Source: Spinacia oleracea (Eukaryota; Streptophyta; Magnoliopsida; Caryophyllales; Amaranthaceae). Taken from it: a DNA stretch of 64,000 nucleotides. The DNA is taken from assembly GCF_020520425.1 (NCBI RefSeq), contig NC_079487.1, positions 107,356,141 through 107,420,140 on the forward strand, in the 5' to 3' direction. How positions within the stretch are numbered: position 1 is the stretch's first letter; the number at the start of each line of letters is the position of its first letter. The notes under the pieces were generated by a model. It had not been told where the DNA came from and did not search any database. It worked only from the letters and a program-made list of their open reading frames with translations. The position numbers and the translations under genes are program-made. This document shows, in pieces, positions 23,081 to 36,600 of this stretch.

Positions 23081-24419
23081 TCCTCAATTTTTTTGGTTTG
23101 TTAGATCCATAATAACTAAGGACTTGTTCGGGAATGATGCAAGTTTCATGTTTTTCGTTTTTTCTTCTTCTTGAAAATGAAAACAAAACCAGTTCGGTAA
23201 AATCGTTTTAAAAATCAAATTCCTTCATATTTTTACAAATAAAAAACGGAATGGAGGAAACCACTTTTACTGGTTTTGTGTTTTTCATTTTTTTTGTTTC
23301 TGGAATAACTTCACAATAAATGAGCAATTCAAATCACAATATTCTCTCCCAGATCAAGATCCCATTAAAAAAATATTGACCATCGTTATCGTCTTTGGCT
23401 ATCCTGCCAGTGTTGCTTCTTCAAGACTATCTCTCGCCTTCTTTTCAATATATTTCAGCCAAATGATAATGAAGTCCTTGAACCTTGTTAGAAAATTGGG
23501 AGTTTGTGCTAATCCTTGTAGAATATAATAACAATTTTAAGGGTGAAGGATAAAGATTAAAAATTGATTATTGGGTGTTCGGGTGGATTGTTGGGTATAA
23601 ATTTAAATGGACAAGAGAATACTCCGTACAAAGAAGTGAAAGGAGATGAAAGCTTGAAGATCCATTGAAGAATATGAAGGAAAATTAAAACTCGATCGAA
23701 ACATAATAATTGAAGAATATTAAAGAATATTAATTGGGTAAGTGATATGGAGATGGATGAAGGAAGATTGGAGAGGGGAAGATAGAAGGTTGGAGAAGGT
23801 TGTAAGGATGAAGATGGATATTGTAATGCAACAATGACGGCTGGTTGTTCTTATTTGGTGAGGATACTTGTTGAGTTTTTGCAGAGATAAATGACACGTG
23901 ATGTAGAAGTAAGCTAAAAGGTGTAATTTTTTTTTTTTTTGGTAGGAACCAACTGGAAGGTCCATAGAAAATAATTCGGTTTTTTTATTAGTTTCTTTGA
24001 AAACTTAAAACAAAACTAAAATTAGTTTATTGTTTTCTTAAAACTAAAAACTAAAACCAAAACTGATATCTAACGGGCCCTAATAAATTTGTTTTTTTTT
24101 TTTTTTTTTTGCAAACCAACCAAACAAGTCATACCCGTCAAAAATCGGTCCTTGACTTAAATTTTTCAGTCCAAAACGGTCTTGATGGAATTATTCTGAT
24201 CCGATCTCCGGACCAAGGTTTTCTTGGATTCTGAATCCGGCCCATTATAGAACCGATCCGGTCCGAACCGGACCGGTTTTGGACTGGTGAACAGTTGTGT
24301 TATTAACCCGCGAAATTAAAAGCCCAACCCAATTATAAAGGTGGTCTCTTGTGTCGCGAAGTTTGCAACCCTAGAAAACAAAAACAAACAAAATTCAGGA
24401 GATCACAAACACCATAATC
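23081..24419. other. Spacer with a probable foldback element, then the F-box promoter
   Basis: From about 23120 (GGACTTGTTCGGGAA, TTTTCGTTTTTTC) to about 24083 (AACTAAAACCAAAACTG, AACGGGCCC) the ends look loosely inverted, suggesting a ~960 bp decayed element; no transposase seen. 24180-24290 contains CCGGTCCGAACCGGACCGG-like simple sequence of the kind found in hAT MITEs elsewhere in this window. The final ~100 bases would be the F-box leader. Confidence 0.4.
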
Positions 24420-25571
24420 ATGGCGGTCGAAGATCCCGAAACTCAAATCTGGAGAAAACCCATCATACCTCCAGACTCACTCACCCAAATCTGGGCACGT
24501 CTCCCTATCAAATCTCTCTACAAATTCCGATCCGTCTGCAAACTTTGGAATTCCCTAATTTCCTCCGACCCTCTCCTATCCGATCTCCGCCACCGTTTCT
24601 CCCATTCTCTCGCTCCTCTACCGCATCTCCGACCACCAAATCTCCTCCTCTTCCTCCGCCACCTCACCGATGAACCTGTCAAAGTTCCCGACCGCCCGGT
24701 TCAGATGTCAACCCGGCCCATGGAAGAGCTCTTCCGGTTCGAGCGGGATCCAATTACTCGTTCCATCAGAAACGGGTTCACCCCTTACGTTGATTTCTCT
24801 CTAAGTTTTCTCCCGTCGAAGGGCCCATTAGTTTGTTTCGCTGCGAATCAGTATTTTTATCTTTGTAACCCTAGCACCCAGGAATTCCTCCGCCTTTCTC
24901 CAGGGCAGAATGGTAATTCCGTCACCTCTAACGGGGCTTTTGGGTTTTTGGTTGATGAGAATCGGTATGTTCTAGTCGGGCTAAAAGGTGAAAAGTGTGA
25001 GTTTTTTGAGTTCGGGCCGGGTCTAGCAGGGTCGGGTTCATGGCGTGTGATCAAACAGAAGTGTCCAGTTGAGGTGAGCCGGTTTGGGTTAATGGTTAAC
25101 AGAGAGTTTTACTGGACAGTTGCTGACGGGCCGGGTTTCGCGGTGTGTTTGGATGTGAAAGAAGAAGAGTTCAGAGTGATTCCACCCCCTGAAGGAAATG
25201 AAAACGAGGTTATATTATATGACATGTTATATTTGGTTGAATTTAAAGGGTGCTTGTGTGCTGTTGACAATTTTTCGAGGCCATCAAGGATGGAAATTTG
25301 GGTGTTGAATCGAATTGAGGATGAATTTAGTTGGAATAGAAAGTTTAACATTTTTATCTCTGGAATGGCTAGAGATATTGTGTATCCATTTTGCGATTAC
25401 GAGGGTGAAAATGGGGGAGAAATGGTGTTGTGTAATGAGACAAGAAACAGGCTTTATTGTTACAATTTGAAGAACCGGAGCATTAAGCAGGTTTACCGCC
25501 CTAAAAACCGGACCAATGATCGCCTAGCTGTGTATACTCCTGGTCTTTTCCCTCTTTCCATTGCTGGTTAA
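24420..25571 (+). CDS. F-box protein with Kelch/F-box-associated type C-terminus
   Basis: Role: substrate receptor of an SCF (Skp1-Cullin1-F-box) ubiquitin ligase; the target is unknown. Seen: 383 codons, no intron. The F-box is near residues 18-58 (PPDSLTQIWARLPIKSLYKF, RSVCKLWNSLISS, DPLLSDLRHR), with the LP.KSL..FR.VCK.W core that binds Skp1/ASK. The rest (~90-375) has the spaced blocks of plant F-box-associated domains: GPLVCFAANQYFYLCNPSTQ, EFLRLSP, YVLVGLKGEKCEFFEFGPG, GSWRVIKQKCPVEVSRFGLM, VNREFYWTVADGPGFAVCLD. The first half is GC- and C-rich, the second half more typical. The start is chosen at ATGGCGG, 18 residues before the F-box. Intact. Which of the hundreds of plant F-box proteins it equals cannot be told here. 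Confidence 0.93.
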   Translation: MAVEDPETQIWRKPIIPPDSLTQIWARLPIKSLYKFRSVCKLWNSLISSDPLLSDLRHRFSHSLAPLPHLRPPNLLLFLRHLTDEPVKVPDRPVQMSTRPMEELFRFERDPITRSIRNGFTPYVDFSLSFLPSKGPLVCFAANQYFYLCNPSTQEFLRLSPGQNGNSVTSNGAFGFLVDENRYVLVGLKGEKCEFFEFGPGLAGSGSWRVIKQKCPVEVSRFGLMVNREFYWTVADGPGFAVCLDVKEEEFRVIPPPEGNENEVILYDMLYLVEFKGCLCAVDNFSRPSRMEIWVLNRIEDEFSWNRKFNIFISGMARDIVYPFCDYEGENGGEMVLCNETRNRLYCYNLKNRSIKQVYRPKNRTNDRLAVYTPGLFPLSIAG

Positions 25572-26160
25572 TATGTTTTGCTTTGATATTTTTATTTATT
25601 ATATCACTATTATCAGGGTTCATGTTTGTTTATTCAAACTTGAGATGAAAGAAATGTCTAATTTGTTACCCCACTGCCACTGGTGTTATATATTGGGTTT
25701 TGAGTTGGCTAGTATTGCAAATTTGCAATTGCAATGCGACTTATTGTTGGAACAAAGCGCTTATTTGATCTTCGGAATCAATTCATTTTGAGGGGAGTGT
25801 GATATTCTGGGTTGGTTATGGATAATTGTAGCCTCTGGCTCACTTTTGGTCTGATTTGTTTGCAGTAGTCACACAACAAACTCTGTGTTTCATGAAAGAA
25901 CAAGATGTATGCTACGGAGTTGCCTTTTAGTGTAAGCTTATTGTGTTCCTTGAAACTTGAAAGCTGGCTGCTAAAGTCGAAAGTTGATGCATTTTCTTTT
26001 AACAAAGTATTGCTGACTGTTTTAAAGTCAGATAATCTCAGGATTAATGTTAGCACATCCAATTAGATACTTGGTATTACAGTAGCTCTTTACTCTGTTT
26101 AGTGCAGAGATCCATTTTTCTTTGCTACATTCATGGGAGAAATCGTGAAATACATTTCAA
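25572..26160. other. Downstream region of the F-box gene
   Basis: No gene seen; probably 3' UTR followed by spacer. Open frames here are short and lack domain signatures. Confidence 0.4.
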
Positions 26161-26164
26161 AACA

Positions 26165-26720
26165 TCGACCCCGGTGTCAGAAGCTGACCCGACTCCGAAA
26201 AACCATCTGTTTCGAACTGTAATCGAACTGGTTTGATCCGAAAAGTTCAGGACCGAAACCCGACCTGTAACCGATTTGACTTTATCCGACACCCGTTTCA
26301 CCCGATCTGAACTCCACCTGTAACCATTTTTGATCCGACCCAAACTCCACCTGTCACCGGATAGACTCCACCCAAACTCCACCCGACACCGATTTGACCC
26401 GACATAAACTTCACCGAAAACCAATTTGACCCGGCAAATATCTGATTTGACCCGATTTGGTTTGACCCGAACTGTTGTCTAACCGACACCGATTTGACCC
26501 GGCCTAAACTCCACCCGACATCGGTTTGACCCGACCTGAACTTCACCCGGCACCGATTTGATCCGTAAAATATCTGATTTGACCCGATTTGTTTGAATCG
26601 AATTGTTGTCTAACCGACACCGGTTTAACCCAACCTAAACTCCACCCCACCGATTTCACCCGACAAATATCTGGTTTCACCCGATTTGACCCGAACCATT
26701 ATCTAATCGACTTTTTTTTA
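26165..26720. repeat. Degenerate GACCCGA-type simple repeat
   Basis: Seen: about 550 bases built from variants of CACCGATTTGACCCGACCTA and AACTCCACCCGA. Higher-order units of about 140 bases are visible (compare ATTTGACCCGATTTGGTTTG near 26450 with ATTTGACCCGATTTGTTTGA near 26577). In this window, well-bounded hAT MITEs carry the same sort of interior (42840-43496, 54456-56689). This block is probably such an element or a hAT subterminal region; I could not define its ends. Confidence 0.75.
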
Positions 26721-27979
26721 AATTGAACCAACCTAACTATATCTGATCTCACTTAATTTTACCTTCAACTCTTTTAATTACTCGAATTCATATATTTGTT
26801 TATTTGTTCTTAATAACTTTTTTCCTTCCCTATTCAAAATAATATTAGATCAAGACTAGTTTTGACCATTATTATCTCCAATTTAATCTTATAATATTGA
26901 ATTGATAATCCAATGTTCTTTACTTTTTACATAAATTTGCATATTTTAGCATAATCAAAAGTGAAGAGAAATTTAAGCTTAAGGGATTGCATTATAGTAC
27001 GGAGTAAGAATTATCCAAACGGGCATGATAAATATTGAAATACTAAACATCAAATTTGTGGACATATTATATCTTGCTTATTTTATGTTCATAAAAATTT
27101 AAGCTAATTAAAAACTAACAAATAAATAATTATAAAATTTCATTTTTATTAAAAACATCCATAAATATTTACATTATTCTCCAATTGTTTGGCAATTTAC
27201 AAACTGATACTTAATTCCTCCTTGCCTAACATATTTAATTCTTGAAGGCCTCCACTGCATTCCACGAACCACAGAAGGAGAAGAGGCTCCACCGGCGACA
27301 ACTGCAAGTCTGCAATGATAATATAAAGAAAACCACACACAAGCATGATATATCACAATTAACTTTATAAAAAAAACCACACGCAAGAGCTTCATACAGC
27401 TTAAAAAAGAAGCCAAAGGCTACACCATACCACTAGTACTACATCCGAGTTTGTTGTCTGATCCTACAAACTTCTCTACGTTTTTGCAACATTTCATTTT
27501 GCTCTCAGGTCAACATGTTTCAAAGATAAACTTTGATACTAAATGACATCATCATCGAGCAATCTCTCTATTCAACATTTATAAGACAAATGAACCAGCA
27601 AGGCAACATGGGCGTCGACATTAGGCTGTCACTTTTTCAACTTACCGAAATCACAATCAAGTGTGTATCAAATTCCAAAAAACAGGCCTAAATGTCACAC
27701 CTACATGAAGCCAAGGGCAACAAGATGTCTAATAATAGGAGAATAGAGTTATTAAGGGTCATTAATCAAACAAAAGTAACCAACATCACAACAGCACCAT
27801 CATCACAGCAACACCATGTAAGCACCATCACCACAGCAACACCACCCATCAGCAACGACCTTTAAACTGCAACAAAAAACAGCAACCAACATGTAAAACA
27901 AAGAGACAATCAAAACCAACATCAAAAAACTAAAAAATACTAAAAAATAAATAAAAAATACTAACCTTTAGATAGAAGA
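26721..27979. other. AT-rich spacer and 3' region of the hAT transposase gene
   Basis: 26721-27160 is AT-rich without features. 27780-27960 holds repeated ACCATCATCACAGCAACACC-like units and would be the 3' UTR of the minus-strand transposase. A short frame at 27174-27416 has no recognisable domain. Confidence 0.4.
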
Positions 27980-30169
27980 TTACTCGTCTTCAATATCATC
28001 AGCTTCAGGTAGGGCTTCAACAACGACATCCAAATTCGAATCATCTTCAGGTTCATCATAGCCCTCAATCCAACTTTTAGTTGTCACCATAATCTCAACA
28101 TTTTTAGACAGCATCCTCGATCTAAGCTTGGTCAAAATTCTTCCTCCCATACTAAATGAAGATTCTGAAGCGACAGATGAAATGGGAATAGCTAAAATAT
28201 CCCTAGCCATACGTTTAAGAATGGGATAGGCAGATTGGCCTTTCCAATATTCAAGAACATCAAAACCATTCATGTCACTGATAGGGGGGGAATAAAGGTA
28301 TGCATCAATATCAAATTTGATCCCCCTACTTGAAGCAGCATGTCTACCAAAACTCTACATAAAAACAGACATAAATTATAAAAAAAAATCACTAAAAAAT
28401 ATTCTAAAAAAAAGACATGATTAAAATTTAGTTACCTTTAAACTAGGCTTCATATAGGGTCGAAGAAAACTATTAGCAGCACTTGAAGAGAATGTAGCAC
28501 TTCGAGATGAAGATGTAGAACTTCGAGATGAAGACGAAGAAGTAGTAGGAGTAACTGACTGTGAGTAATATTCATACAACTCCGTGAAAGCATTGTATGC
28601 CTCTTGAACCTTCCTATTAACCTCCTCATCTTCGTAGAGAATTCCATACATTTCCTTCACGTAATTAATTTTATAACGTGGATCAAGCATGACAGCAACA
28701 GCAAATATAGAAGTATAGTTCTCCCAATACTTCGAGAACTTTTCAAGCATAGGAGCAGCCATTTTCTTTATGCAGTCACTAGGGTCAGCATGAGCTTTAA
28801 CTAGCAAATGTTCAATATAAACAACATTTTCAAAGTACAAATTAGCAGTAGGGTAATCAGAGCCAGAAAACAAAACAGTGACATCATAAAAAGCTTCAAG
28901 AAAATCACAAACATTTTGAACAGTTTGCCACTCATTAGCATCAATAAAATATGGAATCCCAGATTCCAACACGCAAAACCTGTCAATACCAACTTTAGCT
29001 TCCAAACACTTTCGAAGCATCAGATAGGTAGAGTTCCATCGAGTTGAAACATCAAGCTTTAACCTACCTGAGAAACCAGAATTAGAACTCCTACAAGCTT
29101 CTTCAAATCGAGTAAGCCTAGAATCAGACCATTCAATGTACTTAGCTATCAAACGCAACTTAACAACACTTTCATCAACCAATGCCAGACCAGCCCTCAC
29201 AATTAAATTCAGAATATGAGCTGCACATCTGATATGAAGAAACTTACCATCACAAGGCAGAGAATGAGTTTCAAGCAAATCTTTCCTAAGCTCATCAACC
29301 GCAACATCATTGGCAGAGGCGTTATCAACAGTAATAGAAAAAACTTTACCTTTGAGGCCCCACTCATCAATCAAATCAACAGCAAACTTATAGATATCTT
29401 TACCATTATGTGGAGGTGGGAAATACCTAAAAGACAATATTATGGACTGAAGTTTCCAATTACTATTAACAAAATGAGCAGTAAGCACAATATAGCCACG
29501 GGAAGTGCAAGCAGACCATACATCACAGGTAAAAGATATTCTGCAAGGCAATTCAGATAATACTTTGGACAGAATAAGTTTTTGTGCATCATACTCACGT
29601 CTGCAATGCTTGAGAATGGTGTTCCTGGAAACATGCCTAACATTGGGATTCAAATATTCATGCAGCTCCCTGATTCTAACATGCTCAACGATCTGAATAG
29701 GATATGCATGACATATTATAGCTCTAGCCCACAAAGCACAATAGACTTTTTGATCAAACTTACTCAAAGATTGAGAACACTTCAACTTTTTGTAAGCATC
29801 ACAAATTTTAAGATGGTTAGATTGGTTAGAAGTACCCAAGTTACTTTCTGCACGATATACCTTTTCCTGGCAATGGATGCAACGAGACAATACCATGTCG
29901 TCCTCGTCAAAAATATTGAAATGTTCCCACACCCATGAACGTCGCTTACCCTTACCCTTACCTTTAGGAGCAGACATAATCCCTTTATCGGCTACAGTTT
30001 CCTCATCACTTTGAGAGAGGACATCACCTTCGCAAAAAACACAAAAAAGACCATCTCAGGACTACAAGAACAGTAGGTAATGTCCAAATGCTTCAAATCA
30101 TAAAAATGAAGAGCATTTAAAGAGACTCATACCTCTTCGAGAATCAAGATGCAAAGAATTATCATCCAT
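27980..30169 (-). CDS. hAT-superfamily transposase (Ac/Tam3-like), three exons, apparently intact
   Basis: Exons on the minus strand: 30169-30133, 30027-28436 and 28354-27980, joined by GT..AG introns with the frame kept, giving 667 residues. The first exon encodes MDDNSLHLDSRR. Seen: a BED-type zinc finger (SWVWEHFNIFDEDD; CIHCQEKVY with HLKIC). The RNase-H-like core has FTCDVWSACTSRGY (likely first catalytic Asp), FSITVDNASANDVAV (second Asp), HIRCAAHILNLIV and KLDVSTRWNSTYLM. A Ser-rich linker (TTSSSSSRSSTSSS) follows. The last exon holds the dimerisation block YWKGQSAYPILKRMARDILA and SVASESSFSMGGRI, with the probable third acidic residue. Role: cut-and-paste transposase, or a domesticated relative such as the DAYSLEEPER group. 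No terminal inverted repeats could be tied to it with confidence, so both remain open. The 5' flank contains an internal duplication (30468-30960). Confidence 0.9.
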
Positions 30170-30467
30170 TCTGAAATAACAACAAACTATAATTAATCAC
30201 AAACTCCATCATTAATTTGTGAGTTTTGTAACCTCCAAAAACTGAAGGAGACATTTAAACATCAAAACACAGGAAAAAAACTCACATTATATCAAATACA
30301 CCAGCACTGTGATTATGATTTATGATGCAATAAAATCCAAGTTAAACTATCACCTAAACCTTAGCTACCTTAAAATAATGGAGAGTAAAGCATGAACATA
30401 TTAATTAAAATAAATTATGGACAGTACTAAAGCAGGATCTTCTGTTCCGCTTAATACAATTAATTAA

Positions 30468-30960
30468 AAATTAAAATTTAAAACTAAAAGTTAGTGTTAA
30501 AGTTTGGAACTTTGATTCGCAAGTTACACAAGTCAATACCTAAAACCCCAAAATTAGAAAATGAAGCTCAGAACAAAGGAAACCCATAATTCAGAAATGA
30601 AACTACTCCTATAAAAATGGAAACCCATAAATCAAACCTGCAAAAAACTTAAAACTGAAGCAAAATAGATGTCTGGACACTCTTATATCAGGCTTTATCA
30701 ATTTCGAAAACGAAACCACATAAACAAGGAGAAGATCAAAAAGTTAAAATTTAAAACTAAAAGTTAGTGTTAAAGTTTGGAACTTTGATTCGCAAGTTAC
30801 ACAAGTCAATACCTAAAACCCCAAAAATTAGAAAATGAAGCTCAAAATAAAGGAAACCCATAATTCAGAAATGAAACTCTTACATCAGGCTTTATCAATT
30901 TCGAAAACGAAAACCACATAAACAAGGAGAAGATCCAAAATATCAACAAAAGTAATACTG
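30468..30960. repeat. Direct duplication upstream of the hAT transposase
   Basis: Seen: AACTAAAAGTTAGTGTTAAA begins near 30482 and again near 30755 (spacing 273). Marker TCAGGCTTTATCAATTTCGA recurs near 30689 and 30885, so the second unit is shortened by ~75 bases. Located in the presumed leader or promoter of the transposase gene. Confidence 0.9.
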
Positions 30961-31239
30961 AGTTTTAGAGAGAGAGATGAAAGGGATACCTGAAAATACT
31001 ACCACAATTACCACCAAACGGCAGATTTGAGTTCGATTTTAGTGAGTTTATAGTATTGGATTCGAGTTTTTGAGAGAGATCGAGTGTTAGAGCGAGGTTG
31101 AATTGCAGAAACCAAACCCTAACTCGGTTTTTGTGAGAGAATGAAAGCTCACAAAATGAGAGTTGTGTTGAGGTAGGGAGGACTGAAGATTTGAGGCGCC
31201 GTTGTGTAATCCGAAATAGGGTTGAGAATTTGAGATTAT

Positions 31240-32590
31240 AATGGTATATTTATATGGGGATCACCAATTATGCCCTACTTTTTCTTAAAATATATTATTA
31301 TTATTATTATTTATATAATTATATGTTCTTTTTACTCTTTTTTATAAAAAATGGTGTCTATACTAATAATATATTACTACTAGTATCATACTATACTTAT
31401 TATATTATTAGTAACAAATTATTATTAAATAATGTTGTGAGTTTACTATGCTTATTATATTAGTACGTACTATGTTTTTTTAATAATATATTAGGACATA
31501 GTATGCTTATTGTTATGGTTATTATATTTTATTATCATAATTAACATAATAAAAAATGTTAAAACATGTAGAATAACTTTAGGCTCCGTTCTATTAGACT
31601 TATTTTGACTAAAATTATATCATCTAAACTTAACTGGACTTATCTGGACTTAACTGGACTTATCTGAACTTAACTGAATTAATCTGAACTGATTAATAAC
31701 TTATTTTGTCTGAAATAAACTTATTTGTGTGTGTAAATGTCTGAACAAAACTTATATATCTCTAATGATATATATTAATTAGTCGTTCAACCCATTAATC
31801 TCTAATGATATATATAGTCAACTAAAAAAGATCTCATAGATTACGTCCCGACATGTGTCTCATTATAACGTTATCAGATCCAAATAGCTATTTACAGTTA
31901 AGTACTTTGTATACTAGTAATAATTGACCAATGTTTAATGATATAATCCAATTCTTAATACTTTCAATTCTTACATTTGTAGAGTACGTTATTGTTGTGA
32001 ATTTTGCGTTCTTATATGCGATTATGATCGTTAACACTTGACATATTGGTCGTTTTTGGTTTCTTGTCGACTGATACAATCTCATAGATTTATTGTTTCA
32101 TACTTTAATGTCTATGTTATCTCGATATAACGTTATCAGTTTTAATTACCTATTTCTTGTTAATCAAGTACTTGTATACATGTAATAATCATTAAATGTC
32201 TAATGATATGATCAAATTCATGATATAAAAATGAATAATGTGTTTTTTAAACTTGTTAGGACTACTAGTAAATTGAAGAATTGTTTTGATAAGTTATACG
32301 GAGTAGTTGTTTAACTGTATTAGGAGTATATTTATGATGTATGTTATTATACACTATAATCGTTATTATTTAGTAAGAGTTATATTCTTAATTTCTTATA
32401 GATTTACATATATTGTATATCTATTTTTTACATGTGGTTCTCGTTATATAATCATTAATCATCTAATAACTTAAAAGAAACATTGATATAACGATGTTGT
32501 AGTTTAGTAAATTAAAAATACTCGTAAATACGTAGATTAATAACTTGTTTAATTAGAAATAGAATGAAAACATTAATCGATAATGACTTG
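31240..32590. other. AT-rich spacer
   Basis: No gene. 31280-31510 is almost pure A/T with many TATTATTAT units. 31582-31735 resembles the left end of the MITE family seen at 22118 (GGCTCCGTTCTATTAGACTT, repeated ACTTAACTGGACTTATCTG). Confidence 0.45.
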
Positions 32591-32599
32591 AAAAGATAT

Positions 32600-32990
32600 A
32601 GAATGAAATCGATCCAACCCGAGACCTAACTGAAATGACCCGAACTGAAATCGAACTGGTACTGAATTGACCCGAACTGAAATGACCCGAGTCAAAGTCT
32701 ACCCGACCCAAAGTTACCCGACCCGGGTTTGACCCGACAAAACCCGTTTAGGACCCGACACGGGAACACCGGGTCTGTTTTTGACCCGAACCGAACTTGA
32801 ACCGACCCGAAATTTACCCGGACCCGACAACAATTGACCTGAAATTGACCCGAACCGAATAGACCCGACCTAAACCCGATCTGATCCCGATAACTTTTGA
32901 CCCGAACTTGACCCGAACCGAATAGACCCGAAGTGTTATGGGTCAACCCATAACCCATCCGGTGACCCGATTTGACACCTCTAATCCGCA
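32600..32990. repeat. GACCCGA-type simple repeat ending in a hAT-like terminus
   Basis: Seen: variants of TGACCCGAACCGAATAGACC, ending CCCGATTTGACACCTCTA near 32984. Read on the minus strand the end is TAGAGGTGTCAAATCGGG, the shape of plant hAT termini. The matching other end was not found; it could be the right edge of the element that carries the transposase at 27980-30169, but no matching 8 bp target duplication was seen. Confidence 0.6.
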
Positions 32991-33649
32991 CGCGTTATAC
33001 TGTACATGGAGTGCACTGTGCACAGTAGTACAGAGTCCAATAAAACAGATAGAAGGTTGGCCTAGCTAGTAGCTATAGCTAGTTCAATCTTGCACTTTTT
33101 CAATGGGCTACCGCTCAACTACAACATAAACTCGAGTGATTCTATGGTTCCATCAACCTCCATGTTTGCAATCCCCTGAGTCATCATTCATCAATTGAGA
33201 ACAACTCCAACCATTAAGATCTCCTTTCAAATGGCTCGCTTAAATCCACACAGTTCAAGCGATGTACATTATGTCTTCAAGAGATATTCATCTGACAAGG
33301 TGTTGGAAAGACATTAAAAGTTGATACAACAGTTCCATATGATATGTTCCAGAATCCAGAGAGGTGATTCGTGCTTGCAAGTTGATAAAAAAGCATATCC
33401 AAATGCTCTTACAGGTTCATAACATCCAAAGCATATCCAAATGTTCTTACAGGTTCATAATATCCTTGGTAGTAAGGAGTAGATTTGATCCAATATAACA
33501 CTCACATTAGTATTGTTAGTTTGATACAAATTAAACCAGGAGCTGAGTAATGCATGTTTAACGAGAGAAGGCTGATCCACTGAGGTTTTGGTCTCCAGGT
33601 CATAAACCTTTGTTGTTTACCTTTCAACAGAAATGTTGCCCTAAGTAAT

Positions 33650-36600
33650 TCAGAACTCGGTTGGGGGTTTCAACCTTACAAGTCTTTTGATTCTTTCTTT
33701 ATCGGTATTCTCCATAACTCCCTGTATATGAAAATTGATTATTCAGTTTACATATCTTAAATATGTTCATTCAAGCTGCAGACAACTGATCAATACAATG
33801 GCAACAAAGTAAACGAACACCATACCGTCCAAACAATTTCATCAAGGGATAAGCAGATTTTTCCATATTTGTCCAGGAACAGGCGCTCATTTGGTGGTTT
33901 TCCACAGACGTCCTTCAATGTCGTGGTGATTATGAAAATAACTTCTGACACTTGAAATATGCAATCACCAACATGAGTCAGTACAGGGCACTCTCAACCA
34001 AAATACTACAATGAAAATGAAAGCAAGGATGACAACTGACACATTGTCATGTCATTGACAAAAAGTTAATTCGAAAAGAATATGAATACACCAAAATCAC
34101 AGCCTTATTCCCAAAAGATGCAACAAATATGAATAAACGGGGAAAGAACATACTCGTATATTAACAACTAAAGAAAAAGTTCCTTCTCCTCTTTTTTTTT
34201 TTTTTTTTTTTTTATTGAAGTTGTCGATAACAGATGCACTTATTTTCTTAGGTTAATCACGGGGTACATGTGAAACAAATGTTTGCCCTTTTGTAATTTG
34301 TTACAGAAGCAATGGCAAATCAGCAACTCAGTAATCACTGTTGCCAATTCAGAAGAAACAGGGAAAAAGGCATATACTTACAAGCAAGTTCATCATACTC
34401 ATCCTTGCCAACAAGATAGATGTGAATATCTCCAAGCATAGTATACACAACATAAACCGATCTGCATGAAAGTAAAAGCACAGAACGGTCAAGTGGAATC
34501 AATTAAACAGAGTGAATTTTACAGCATCATAAAACGCCACTATCACTCCTTTGATAACATAATTAAATTGACTTCCTTGGTTTCAGCTAGGAATTAAGTG
34601 TTCAAGTGCATTAAACAGCAAAAAAAAATGTTGAAGTGCATCATGATTGATGACCTACAACTAAGACGATGGAAAATGATGAAATGAAATGTCTTCTCCA
34701 ATGACGTAACTGAAGAATGTTTTTGTCTAGGTCAGAGTCATAACTAATACAAGTAATATGACAGCAGGAATTTGTTATATTGTGTTGAAAAGGCCATTGG
34801 TACTCCCTGCATAAATTTTCAGCTAATTAACTTCCTACATTTTATAATAGCCAGACAAAGTGCAATGGTGCAAATCATGATCCTTATCCTTCAAGAGGTA
34901 AAATCATTTTAATTCATACTATTGTCTCTTCAAATAAGAGGATTTGAAGTAAGGAAGGGAAGGGAGACTGAATAATGACAGATTCATTATGTGTTTATTT
35001 GGATTTGGAATGGGGGGAAAGGAAGGAAGGGAAATGGAAGGATACAATATAATGTCCTTGTTAATAAATTAAAATTTTCCAGAGTCAGAAAGATTTGGAA
35101 GGAAATCAATATTCCGATTCCCCTTTCTTTTTTTGCTCTCTCTTTCTCAACACCATTGCTATCCAAATACAATACATGACTATAAAAAAAAAAGCTTTGG
35201 AAAGGCATACAGGAGTAAGACTCAGCTAACCAATCTAGCAGAAAATCAAATCCATGTGTTTAACTACTAATAGTACATGAAATATTATGTTCGAATACTG
35301 AAAATCTCTGCAAAAAATCCTTCATACAAATCATGCCTATGTTACATGAACCCTCGTATTAAGAGCACTTCCCTCTGACCATTAGGATCAAGTAATTCAT
35401 GTTCAAGTCACTAAAAGTCTAGAACCAAACTTTTCTAATCAGAATGCATAAAATCCTAGTTTATTGTTAGTCTTGGGACTGCATTGAAAGAATACACTGT
35501 TAATGTATAGAGTATTTAGAGATATACGCATCTGAACTTCTAAAATTCATGACAAACATTCTTTCTGTAGCATCCTAGTATCCTACTTCTGAACTATTCA
35601 TATTCCCATGAACAAAAATAGAAACCTCCAATACCAATGGCCTAACACAAGATTCATCAGTAATCATTTCCTTGACAACCAATAACAACAACAGTCAGTA
35701 TCCGATTCCACCAAGAATACATCGGTTTATGGGACATACTGAGGACATCTGCATCAGCAGTAATGTAGGTAATCCTAACAGTTTTGAGACTCGGGTTCAA
35801 ATGGCTCAGCACCACAAAATGGAATCTTGCAAATTTGAAATGATCAGTAAACCATATGCATGAAGCAAATACGGGATGCATAAGCACAGCCAGCCACACA
35901 GGATATTTGTCACCAACATGACAATTGGCGCAGCCTGGAAGATAACAATTCCTCAAAGGGAAAGGGAAATGCAATAAAATCCACAAAACATTACTGATAT
36001 CACTCTAAAACGTCTAGAAAACTAACACATGGCAACAAGATGAGGAGGTATGGAAGAACGAACAGCCAATTAACATACAAAACATGTTCACATGGTTTGA
36101 AAACCAAAGATTTTCTTAAGACAAGCCTCATAATCACTTATGACTTGCATCAATATATGCAATGATATTATGTAAATGGTAATGAATCGCAGTACACAGA
36201 CGCAATGGAAAATTTAAGCAGAAGTTTAAGCTACATCTTATAGTTCTACAGAAGTGCTACATACTTGTGTGAAGCAACAAAGAGTTCTTCATTCTTAGCA
36301 TCCTTGAGATTCTCTCCACCCAACTTAACTAAGAAAGTTCGCCAATGCAACCGCTCCTCTACAGGAACCCCATTGAACCTGAAATACAACAGGGAGTGGC
36401 ATGCTAAATGAACCCCAATGAACTACCAAAAGCACCGCACGCGATATAAGCAAACAACATCACAAAGCTTAACACATAGTTGCTGATCTTCCTAATTGAA
36501 CTTACACTTCAGCAGGTATCAGAATGACCTAGAAACCAGAAATACAAGTCACTCTTAACAAATTACTTATTTGATAAAAATCTAAACCCAGATTTCAAAA

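Noticed and set aside
28604-29938. Plus-strand frames opposite the hAT transposase
   Set aside because: Mirror images of the coding strand, with no recognisable products.
26165-32984. One large hAT element spanning both GACCCGA blocks and the transposase
   Set aside because: No matching left terminus or 8 bp duplication could be found, so the borders are not claimed.
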